The notes: generated from the sequence alone by a model not told the origin. DNA of 5,238 bases from Bacillota bacterium (GCA_023411225.1 JAEYPA010000144.1:1-5238); one strand, 5' to 3'. Counted from the stretch's first letter, positions 1-4,870 are shown. Translations and numbers: made by a program.

Positions 1-88
1 GTTTTTTATTTACGTAACTGGCAGGTCACGTTTTTATTATACATATTAGGAGTTTTTTTGTCTGAATACATCGCTAAAGCTCCTATAG
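1..88. other. Left-edge non-coding stretch with weak hairpins
   Basis: No convincing gene is visible here. Two foldable segments can be seen. The first, at about 12-31, has ACGT at both ends around a partly paired centre and is followed on the + strand by TTTTTATTAT. The second pairs 47-56 (TAGGAGTTTT) with 76-85 (AAAGCTCCTA), 10 bp including one G-U, around a 19-nt loop. Together with the terminator at 89-117 this makes three hairpins in about 100 bases. That could be the 3' trailer of a gene or mobile element lying to the left of the window; this is inference only. Confidence 0.35.
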
Positions 89-117
89 AACCACGCGACT
101 ATCGCGTGGTTTTCATC
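89..117 (+). terminator. Rho-independent terminator (+ strand)
   Basis: A perfect 9-bp stem pairs AACCACGCG (89-97) with CGCGTGGTT (103-111) around the loop ACTAT. The run continues as TTTTCATC on the + strand. It would end a transcript entering from the left edge; no gene for it is visible inside the window. Confidence 0.65.
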
Positions 118-120
118 ATA

Positions 121-150
121 CAAGAAAACGGCTACCAAAAGGTAACCGTT
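121..150 (-). terminator. Terminator of the kinase-regulator operon
   Basis: Read on the minus strand, AACGGTTACC (from 150 to 141) pairs with GGTAGCCGTT (from 136 to 127) around a four-base loop TTTT. This is a 10-bp stem with one G-U pair, followed by TTTTCTTG. It lies 8 bases past the stop codon of the response regulator and is well placed to end the minus-strand operon. Confidence 0.8.
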
Positions 151-158
151 ATGATTTA

Positions 159-1232
159 CTACACTGTTATTAACTGTGGCATAACTCTATTAAAAACCTC
201 TACCAAATCAGGATCAAATGCATTACCGGCTTCCTGATTAATGATTCGTGCCGTCTCTTCATTATTAAATGCTTTACGGTATGTTGTATCCCTGGTAAGA
301 GCTTCAAATACGGTTACCAAAGAAACAATTCTGGCTGATAGTGGTATCTTTTTCTTCACAATTCCATATGGATATCCCTGGCCATCAAATCGTTCATGGT
401 GGTACATTGCCACATCCATTGCCATTTTCAAATACTCATTATTCTGATCCTGCTTATAAAGCTGGCTTAGTGGCTGAATGCCATAGGAGGTATGTTGTTT
501 GACAACCGACATCTCTGAATTGTTCAGCTTGCCTGGTTTATTAATGATGGAAGCATCTATGGACAACATTCCTATGTCACACAATGGCGCAACTTTCTCA
601 ATTAAATCTACAAAGTTATTATCCACTTCGTGGCTATACTGGGGCAACATTTGTAGGGCACTAGATATTACTTTGGCATACCTGCTTACCTTATCCAAAC
701 GACTGACACAACAAGCTGAGGTCTTTAGCATGGAGACAAAAGCTGATACTACTCGCTCCTTTTCCACTCGTTGGACTTCTTCTTTGCTTTCTAATAATTT
801 TTGTAATCTATCATTCTGATACAACAGTCGATCCAAAATAAGCTTAGACTGGGCGTGACACTTAATTCTGGCTGCTAACTCGCTAGCATCATATGGCATC
901 GTCACATAATCAACTGCCCCAAGTTCAAATGCTTTTAATTTGTATGACAATTTATTATCTGCGGTCACAAACATAACCGGTATATTATTATATTTTGAAT
1001 TATTCTTGAGTAATTTCAGAAAATCTAATCCTGACATCTCAGGCATAGAAACATCTAATAAAATAAGACTAGGCATACAGGTTTCAATTGCCTTTATACC
1101 CTGAACCGGAGACACAACCGGTCTTGCCTTATATCCAATCTTCGTTACAATTTTGGATAACTCTACAAGATTGGAGATTACATCATCTAAGATTAGTATA
1201 TTTAAGTCATGTTGCTCTTTATCCTTCTTCAC
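159..1232 (-). CDS. Response regulator with degenerate HD-GYP output domain
   Basis: A 357-residue cytoplasmic protein with an N-terminal receiver domain (about 10-125) and a C-terminal HD-GYP-type domain (about 165-355), joined by a probable coiled coil (130-160). The receiver shows the acidic pair D16/D17, phospho-acceptor D60 in LLDVSMPEMSG and T90, but the usual lysine of the DYxxKP motif is M112. In the output domain the second half is well preserved (H247; H278-H279-E280; DGQGYP at 283-288). The first half is damaged: the first metal-binding histidine aligns with R178, the HD pair reads C218-D219, the following lysine is M222, and the late aspartate ligand (RIVxxxDV) is T307. Intact HD-GYP proteins hydrolyse cyclic-di-GMP at a two- or three-metal centre, so this one is probably inactive and may bind ligand or a partner. 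The start is GTG, set by an ideal AAGGAGG six bases upstream. It is the second gene of an operon with the kinase 11 bp upstream. Confidence 0.9.
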   Translation of the reverse strand: MKKDKEQHDLNILILDDVISNLVELSKIVTKIGYKARPVVSPVQGIKAIETCMPSLILLDVSMPEMSGLDFLKLLKNNSKYNNIPVMFVTADNKLSYKLKAFELGAVDYVTMPYDASELAARIKCHAQSKLILDRLLYQNDRLQKLLESKEEVQRVEKERVVSAFVSMLKTSACCVSRLDKVSRYAKVISSALQMLPQYSHEVDNNFVDLIEKVAPLCDIGMLSIDASIINKPGKLNNSEMSVVKQHTSYGIQPLSQLYKQDQNNEYLKMAMDVAMYHHERFDGQGYPYGIVKKKIPLSARIVSLVTVFEALTRDTTYRKAFNNEETARIINQEAGNAFDPDLVEVFNRVMPQLITV

Positions 1233-1238
1233 AAGAAT

Positions 1239-1245
1239 CCTCCTT
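1239..1245 (-). promoter_or_regulatory. Shine-Dalgarno overlapping the kinase stop codon
   Basis: On the minus strand the sequence is TAAGGAGG. The TAA stop of the kinase shares bases with a full AAGGAGG ribosome binding site, followed by six bases and a GTG start. This fixes the regulator's non-ATG start and suggests coupled translation of the pair. Confidence 0.85.
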
Positions 1246-2686
1246 AATCGCTCTCTAGCACTACCTTTAAGCCTTCCACCAATTCCTTTGCCTTTTTTGA
1301 GTCCTTTCTACGGCTTGCCAGTTCCAATCGAAAAGCCATTTTCCCTAATTCAGGATCCATTCCCTCCAACAATCTCTTAATTTGATGGCTATAGACCTGA
1401 GTTCTCTCCCATGACCCAAACTCTATACAAAGTAATATTTGACCTACTAAATAATCTAAATCACGCTCATTTCCCCCATCGTTTTCCATCAGGGTAAATG
1501 TACTCGGATTTCCCTTATTATTTTCATAATTCTGTTCATATGTATCGTGATGCTGATTATTAGGTTTCTCAAAGCCATTCGCATAATCACATTTATCTAA
1601 AACCAGTTCAAAATAGAATCTGCTTCCCTTTAAGTATTTACTTTCCACCTCCAAAGTACCACCCATAGCTTCTACAATTCCCTTGGAAATTGCCAACCCC
1701 AAACCAGTTCCTCCATATTTTCTAGTAATCGAGGCATCCCCTTGAGAAAAGCTTTGGAATAAACACTTCATCTGTTCATCCTTTATTCCTATTCCAGTAT
1801 CACTTACCACAAATAAAACTGTGACCTGAGAAATTGTCTCTGCTTTGTGCACTATCTCCAAACGAACACTACCTTGTTCCGTAAATTTAACAGCATTACT
1901 TAACAAATTATTTAATACCTGGCCAATCCACTCCTTATCACCCTGTAGAAAGTGGGGCAATTTATGATCCAAACTTATATCAAATCGTAGCCCTTTATAT
2001 ACGGCAAGATTCTGATTAATCCGAATTATTGGCGTTAACCATTCCTGTATGGCAAACGGTTCCTTTGTAGCTTCAAGTCTTCCAGCTACCATCTTTGTGT
2101 AATCCAAAACCTGATTAATAGTTTTCTCCATGGACTTGCAACAGTTCTTAAGCAAACCCAGGTCTTCCTTTGTTTTCTCTTTAAGTCCTGTACTGTCCAT
2201 CATAGCAAGTAATCCCATTATGCCATTCAATGGTGTTCTTAGTTCATGTGTAACATTAGCCAAGAAAAGATTCTTCACTTCATTGGCATGCTCTAATTCT
2301 TTGGCTAAGGCTTCCACCTGGTTTTGCAAATCCCTCATAGGTTGAACATTCTTAACTACACAAATACCATAAACATTCTTATCACTTACAAAGAAGAGAC
2401 TAACATTGCTAATAAAACAAGTGTTATTCTTCCGATACACAGGAATATCAAACCATTCCTGATAATAGTTAGATGTCTTAGGAATAGTAAAAGGCAATTC
2501 AGAAGCAAATAGAGTATCTATGGTACGGTTGGCTAATTCCTGCCCCTCATAGCCCAAATGCCTCCCAGCAGCCAAATTCCAATTAACAAGAACTCCCTGC
2601 CGATTATACCAAAGGACAATGTCATCAATTCTATGTATTATTTCCTTATAATGCTGGTCCCATAACTTTTCCGATTCCAGTTGCAT
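1244..2686 (-). CDS. Soluble PAS sensor histidine kinase with HPt-like C-terminus
   Basis: A 480-residue hybrid-type histidine kinase with no signal peptide or membrane segment, so it should sense an internal signal. An N-terminal PAS fold (about 11-115, with VLWYNRQGVLVNWN) leads into a short coiled coil (118-140). The dimerisation/phosphoacceptor domain carries H147 in VTHELRTPLNG. The ATPase domain (about 248-362) has the N box with N264, the G1 box DTGIG (296-300), the F box around SFSQGD and the G2 box GGTGLGL (325-331), so the catalytic core looks intact. A polar, Asn-rich linker (370-400) joins it to a helical C-terminal segment (about 407-478). That segment resembles a histidine phosphotransfer domain (H434-Q-I-K437, then an ELASRRKDSKKAKELVEGL-like ending). 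No internal receiver lies between, which is unusual. GGGAG sits five bases before the ATG. It presumably phosphorylates the regulator encoded just downstream. Confidence 0.93.
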   Translation of the reverse strand: MQLESEKLWDQHYKEIIHRIDDIVLWYNRQGVLVNWNLAAGRHLGYEGQELANRTIDTLFASELPFTIPKTSNYYQEWFDIPVYRKNNTCFISNVSLFFVSDKNVYGICVVKNVQPMRDLQNQVEALAKELEHANEVKNLFLANVTHELRTPLNGIMGLLAMMDSTGLKEKTKEDLGLLKNCCKSMEKTINQVLDYTKMVAGRLEATKEPFAIQEWLTPIIRINQNLAVYKGLRFDISLDHKLPHFLQGDKEWIGQVLNNLLSNAVKFTEQGSVRLEIVHKAETISQVTVLFVVSDTGIGIKDEQMKCLFQSFSQGDASITRKYGGTGLGLAISKGIVEAMGGTLEVESKYLKGSRFYFELVLDKCDYANGFEKPNNQHHDTYEQNYENNKGNPSTFTLMENDGGNERDLDYLVGQILLCIEFGSWERTQVYSHQIKRLLEGMDPELGKMAFRLELASRRKDSKKAKELVEGLKVVLESD

Positions 2687-2719
2687 ATCTACTCCCTATA
2701 TTACTATATATATACATTT

Positions 2720-2748
2720 ATCTTATTTCTTCACACATTATTTGTCAA
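2720..2748 (-). promoter_or_regulatory. Probable sigma-A promoter of the kinase operon
   Basis: On the minus strand a perfect TTGACA (plus positions 2743-2748) is followed after 17 bases by TAAGAT (2720-2725), a 4/6 match to TATAAT. Transcription would start near 2712, giving a leader of roughly 25 bases with the GGGAG ribosome binding site. Confidence 0.65.
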
Positions 2749-2827
2749 TATTATGTTGTTTATATCGATAGTATATGCTAAATATGGGACTCTGTCTTTT
2801 AACAATGCAAAGAGTTATTTTAACAGT

Positions 2828-2863
2828 TTGATTTTGTATAGATAAATTCTATGATAAATTATC
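2828..2863 (+). promoter_or_regulatory. Promoter and possible operator of the XRE gene
   Basis: TTGATT (2828-2833), a 16-base spacer and TATGAT (2850-2855) form a reasonable sigma-A promoter. Two perfect copies of GATAAATT (2841-2848 and 2853-2860) straddle the -10 box with a 12-base period. The second copy is part of an odd palindrome, GATAA-A-TTATC (2853-2863). XRE-family proteins commonly repress their own promoters, so this is a candidate autoregulatory site; binding is inferred. Confidence 0.5.
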
Positions 2864-2889
2864 TTTAGCACGTTAATGGGAGGTTCTAT

Positions 2890-3228
2890 ATGGCATTTAG
2901 TAAAAGATTAAAAATGCTTCGTCAAAAGCACCGGCTTACACAAAGCGATTTAGCAGAAATCTTGGAGTTAAAACCAACCGCCATTTCAAATTATGAATCA
3001 GAACGAAATGAACCTTCTTTTGCTAAGTTAATTGCCTTAGCACAATATTTTGATGTTTCCTGCGATTACTTATTAGGAGTGACAGACTCGTATCTTCCCA
3101 TTGGAGGAGAAGTCCTCGATCGTGATATTGTTGAGTTCTTTCAACTTTACCAACAACTCTCCAGTAAAAGCGTCGTAGAGCTTGGTCACTTCGCAAGATA
3201 TCTATTGTACAAGCAATCTTCAACATAA
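2890..3228 (+). CDS. XRE-family helix-turn-helix transcriptional regulator
   Basis: A 112-residue DNA-binding protein. Residues 5-62 form a typical Cro/C1-type HTH_3 domain: RLKMLRQKHRLTQSDLAEIL, a recognition helix around PTAISNYESERNEPS, and the closing ALAQYFDVSCDYLLG that is highly characteristic of small Firmicute XRE repressors. The remaining 45 residues are predicted helical and could mediate dimerisation; no peptidase or sensor domain is seen. The ATG is preceded by GGGAGG at 2878-2883 with six bases spacing. It is transcribed away from the kinase operon across a 203-bp spacer and so could regulate itself, the operon, or both. The target is not established by the sequence. Confidence 0.93.
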   Translation: MAFSKRLKMLRQKHRLTQSDLAEILELKPTAISNYESERNEPSFAKLIALAQYFDVSCDYLLGVTDSYLPIGGEVLDRDIVEFFQLYQQLSSKSVVELGHFARYLLYKQSST

Positions 3229-3255
3229 GTAAGAAACTCTTTACAAGTTCTGAAA

Positions 3256-3331
3256 TAAATAGACATAACAGATTGACCCAGCTGTATTTCACTATACTTT
3301 TTTCTCGGGCCACCTCTGTTATGTCTATTTA
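3256..3331. repeat. Long palindromic hairpin element between convergent genes
   Basis: A 17-base arm, TAAATAGACATAACAGA (3256-3272), is matched perfectly by its reverse complement at 3315-3331, enclosing 42 bases. The interior can fold further: TGACCC (3274-3279) pairs with GGGCCA (3307-3312) with one mismatch (a wobble on the minus strand), and GTAT (3284-3287) pairs with ATAC (3294-3297). The element fills the gap between the convergent XRE and SEC-C genes and may act as a two-way terminator. However, neither strand has a clean U-tract immediately after the stem. A MITE-like element or structured RNA are alternatives. Confidence 0.7.
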
Positions 3332-3354
3332 AAATATTTTATTCTATTTTATTT

Positions 3355-3855
3355 CTATCGTCCGCAACACTGCTTATATTTCTTGCCGCTGCCGCAAGGG
3401 CAAGGATCATTTCTTCCAATTTTCATCTCTTTTACTATGGTGTGGGACTTTCTCTGAGTTAGGAACAATTCTTTTCTTCGCTCCTTAGTCAACAGTTCAT
3501 CCCATGCTGGAAGCTCATATAACCAGTCAGCCTTTGCTTCACACATGTTGTAATACAATTTTTCTAAATCTAATTCTAATGAAATTACAGTATCTTCTTC
3601 CATCTCCTCAATAGGATTTGGTGTCTTTAAACTATCATTAATTCCATCTAAGAAACCAACCATAATAGGCAGTTCCAAATTATATTTATCCGCAAGTTCT
3701 TTAACGGTTCCTGTCACTACTGTTTTTGGCTCTGCTAATAACTGCTCATAGACACCCTTCTCCAGGTTAAAATAATTGGCCCAAAACAATTGTCCTGCCT
3801 TACTATTCATATCCTGATTATAAGCATTTTCTCTCCACTGGGTTAATAAACTCAT
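3355..3855 (-). CDS. SEC-C motif (zinc-binding) domain protein
   Basis: A 166-residue soluble protein. The first about 140 residues are an acidic, mainly helical region of unknown function (FLDGINDSLKTPNPIEEM near 68-85, KADWLYELPAWDELLTKERRKELF near 108-131). The last 20 residues form a textbook SEC-C tail, IGRNDPCPCGSGKKYKQCCGR, with zinc ligands C152, C154, C163 and C164. The same tail occurs at the end of SecA and of many small uncharacterised proteins, so zinc binding is well supported but the role is not known. I recall similar stand-alone proteins from Lachnospiraceae. I chose the ATG at 3855, with AAAGGA eight bases upstream. An in-frame ATG at 3891 would add 12 residues but has a poorer ribosome binding site and does not look like family sequence. 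It has its own promoter and converges on the XRE gene. Confidence 0.88.
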   Translation of the reverse strand: MSLLTQWRENAYNQDMNSKAGQLFWANYFNLEKGVYEQLLAEPKTVVTGTVKELADKYNLELPIMVGFLDGINDSLKTPNPIEEMEEDTVISLELDLEKLYYNMCEAKADWLYELPAWDELLTKERRKELFLTQRKSHTIVKEMKIGRNDPCPCGSGKKYKQCCGR

Positions 3856-3910
3856 CGTGCACGTCCTTTCTAATATCACATCTATCGGCAAAATCCTATA
3901 AACTTTTCAA

Positions 3911-3939
3911 AGTATAGCATACACTTATTATCTACGCAA
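3911..3939 (-). promoter_or_regulatory. Extended -10 promoter of the SEC-C gene
   Basis: On the minus strand TTGCGT (3934-3939) is followed after 17 bases by TATACT (3911-3916). TGC directly precedes the -10 box, giving an extended -10 (TGNTATACT). Start of transcription near 3904 gives about a 49-base leader to the ATG at 3855. Confidence 0.65.
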
Positions 3940-4050
3940 TATTAAAGTTGATATCTTTTTATAATTTTTTATAATTTTGTTGAATAAAACCTTTTTTAAT
4001 GTCCCATACTATTACTAATCTAATAAATGATTTGCAACGAAGTAAAAAGT
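3940..4050. other. AT-rich intergenic stretch with tandem 10-mer
   Basis: No gene is seen here. Two perfect adjacent copies of TTTTTATAAT lie at 3956-3965 and 3966-3975, followed by TTTTG. The repeat contains TATAAT hexamers on the + strand, but no matching start site or gene follows closely, so it may be only low-complexity AT-rich DNA. Confidence 0.4.
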
Positions 4051-4078
4051 TTGTTAGAGATTACAAATCGCGTATGCT
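4051..4078 (+). promoter_or_regulatory. Candidate promoter of the small RNA
   Basis: TTGTTA (4051-4056), a 16-base spacer and TATGCT (4073-4078) resemble a sigma-A promoter. The predicted start, near 4084-4086, coincides with the first base of the C-loop hairpin, and no open reading frame follows. Confidence 0.45.
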
Positions 4079-4157
4079 CAATATATAATTGGATCCCCCC
4101 TCCAATTATAGCAGCAATTTACAAAAGAAAAATTAAATACTTATCCTCCCCTTTTTT

Positions 4158-4194
4158 AAAGCCCTTCCTGCATCCCCAGGAAGGGCTTTTGTTT
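4158..4194 (+). terminator. Strong rho-independent terminator
   Basis: AAAGCCCTTCCTG (4158-4170) pairs perfectly with CAGGAAGGGCTTT (4177-4189) around the loop CATCCC, a 13-bp GC-rich stem. On the + strand it runs into TTTTGTTTCG, a good U-tract. On the minus strand the following bases are TTTAAAAAAG, so it would work less well for the IS66 remnant ending at 4197. Confidence 0.85.
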
Positions 4195-4195
4195 C
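4186..4195 (+). repeat. Direct repeat, left copy (possible IS66 target duplication)
   Basis: CTTTTGTTTC here is identical to 4631-4640. The inner eight bases TTTTGTTT would be the left target-site duplication of the IS66 remnant. The bases just inside (CGTTAGAACC) are not a recognisable IS66 end, so this copy may mark the scar of a deletion or be chance similarity. Confidence 0.4.
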
Positions 4196-4196
4196 G

Positions 4197-4541
4197 TTAG
4201 AACCCTTTATTTATAATAATAGATACCGTAGCTGTTTTAATGACAGTGGCAGGTTTTATATCATCCGAAGAGCAGTCTTTTGTAGGCGCTTGATAAACAG
4301 GCATTGTTATCTCGGCAAATGAGACTTCATTATTGGTGCTCTGAGCAGAAGGGAGACTGGACTCCTTTATTTGATCATAGGCTTTGTTCCGTAACTTTCG
4401 TTGCCAGTAGTAATAGCTCTGTTCTAATACATCATTCTCTTTCAGCCATCGCTTTACGCTTTGACCTACTGGTCTTTGGTTACAGCTTTGAATGATATTT
4501 TCCCAATGAGCAGCACGGACAACATGCGTACATTGATCCAT
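4197..4541 (-). CDS. tnpA: IS66 accessory protein TnpA, 3'-truncated
   Basis: A 114-residue product recognised as the small first protein of IS66 elements. The N-terminal helix-turn-helix region contains HWENIIQSCNQRPVGQSVKRWLKEND (12-37), followed by the signature SYYYWQRKLR (42-51) and a variable linker. FAEITMP and PATVIKTATVSIIIN match the start of the usual C-terminal beta region, but the protein then ends in KGF, about 20 residues short of what I expect for the family. The ATG at 4541 is chosen because it begins the family-like MDQxTHVVRAxHW. AAGGAGG lies 11 bases upstream, slightly far. An in-frame GTG at 4679 would translate through the terminal repeat and lacks a ribosome binding site. 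TnpA alone has no transposase activity, so this is a decaying relic. Confidence 0.82.
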   Translation of the reverse strand: MDQCTHVVRAAHWENIIQSCNQRPVGQSVKRWLKENDVLEQSYYYWQRKLRNKAYDQIKESSLPSAQSTNNEVSFAEITMPVYQAPTKDCSSDDIKPATVIKTATVSIIINKGF

Positions 4542-4606
4542 AATTTTTAATACCTCCTTGAAAAAATCTATTGATTTCTTCAAGTATGCACTAAAAAGGA
4601 TTTTAG

Positions 4607-4631
4607 CATAGGCGGGCGATTTGACGTTTAC
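4607..4631 (-). repeat. IS66 terminal inverted repeat (one end)
   Basis: Read from 4631 downward on the minus strand, the end begins GTAAACGTCAAATCGCCC and continues to about 4607. The GTAA start, the position about 65 bases upstream of tnpA and the flush direct repeat outside support it as the element end. No partner copy is seen elsewhere in the window. Confidence 0.6.
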
Positions 4632-4640
4632 TTTTGTTTC
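4631..4640 (+). repeat. Direct repeat, right copy (possible IS66 target duplication)
   Basis: CTTTTGTTTC matches 4186-4195 exactly. The inner TTTTGTTT (4632-4639) begins immediately outside the IS66 terminal repeat, and IS66 elements are known to duplicate eight bases of target. Confidence 0.45.
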
Positions 4641-4724
4641 TATGATTACTACATTTAACATCTTTAGTTGTAAATCCACAAAATAGCTTTTTTCTCTATC
4701 GACAATACAACTTATCAGTTATTT

Positions 4725-4754
4725 CTTATATATACAAGCAAGATAATTTGTCAA
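4725..4754 (-). promoter_or_regulatory. Minus-strand promoter reading toward the IS66 remnant
   Basis: A perfect TTGACA (plus positions 4749-4754) is followed on the minus strand after 18 bases by TATAAG (4725-4730), or after 16 bases by TATATA. It points at the IS66 end and could now drive tnpA. Its original target, if any, is unclear, because only about 90 bases and then the terminator hairpin lay downstream before the insertion. Confidence 0.45.
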
Positions 4755-4768
4755 TTTTCTCAAATTGC

Positions 4769-4792
4769 AACATATTATTGTAATAATATGTT
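4769..4792. promoter_or_regulatory. 24-bp palindromic candidate operator
   Basis: A left arm AACATATTATT (4769-4779) and right arm AATAATATGTT (4782-4792) are perfect reverse complements around GT. The site lies about 80-100 bases upstream of the gene at 4871 and just inside the minus-strand promoter, a fitting place for a dimeric repressor. It does not match the Fur, PerR or LexA consensus closely. Confidence 0.5.
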
Positions 4793-4810
4793 TATTATAG
4801 TACTATAATA
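4793..4810. promoter_or_regulatory. 18-bp perfect palindrome next to the first
   Basis: TATTATAGTACTATAATA is its own reverse complement and abuts the 24-bp palindrome. It overlaps the most likely -35 region (TTATAG, 4795-4800) for the TATAAT -10 box at 4818-4823 with a 17-base spacer. A protein bound here would block that promoter. Confidence 0.45.
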
Positions 4811-4870
4811 TATGGAATATAATGGACATCCAAAAAAGTTTTATAAGAAAATAAAAGGGGGTGAGTACAA

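Larger units (their letters stand above)
4084..4195 (+). ncRNA. Candidate C-rich small regulatory RNA
   Basis: The + strand holds, in order: a plausible promoter; a 10-bp hairpin TATAATTGGA (4084-4093) / TCCAATTATA (4101-4110) with loop TCCCCCC; an A-rich unpaired linker; the motif TCCTCCCC (4144-4151); and a strong rho-independent terminator ending in TTTTGTTTC. No coding frame with a ribosome binding site fits inside. The roughly 110-base size and C-rich motifs exposed in loop and linker are the design known for Firmicute sRNAs such as staphylococcal RsaE, which pair with Shine-Dalgarno sequences. I do not recognise a named family. The alternative is an intergenic terminator with chance structure; the + strand terminator otherwise has no gene to serve. 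Confidence 0.5.
4197..4631 (-). mobile_element. IS66-family insertion sequence remnant
   Basis: The outer end at 4631 reads, on the minus strand, GTAAACGTCAAATCGCCCGC, beginning with the GTAA that starts IS66 terminal repeats. The tnpA gene follows in the expected orientation. tnpB, the large DDE transposase gene tnpC and the opposite terminal repeat are all absent. The remnant stops at about 4197, directly beside the terminator hairpin. It cannot transpose by itself. Exact boundaries at the left are uncertain. Confidence 0.7.

Noticed and set aside
1..237. Open + strand frame from the left edge to a TGA near 237
   Set aside because: It has no start in the window, runs through two terminator hairpins and overlaps the regulator's 3' end antisense; its product resembles nothing I know.
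3273..3298. Invertible promoter inside the long inverted repeat
   Set aside because: TTGACC and TATACT are only 14 bases apart, no invertase gene is visible and the 42-base core is very short for site-specific inversion.
3023..3313. Minus-strand frame of 96 codons antisense to the XRE gene
   Set aside because: It is the shadow of a well-supported HTH gene, lacks a ribosome binding site and its start lies inside the palindromic element.
3856..3891. Upstream ATG at 3891 for the SEC-C protein
   Set aside because: The added 12 residues do not look like family sequence and the SD is weaker than the AAAGGA before 3855; it remains possible.
4084..4110. C-loop hairpin as a stand-alone terminator
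   Set aside because: No U-tract follows on either strand and the stem is AT-rich; it fits better as the 5' hairpin of the sRNA candidate.
4542..4679. GTG start at 4679 extending TnpA by 46 residues
   Set aside because: The extension translates through the IS66 terminal repeat, has no SD, and family-like sequence begins at the ATG at 4541.
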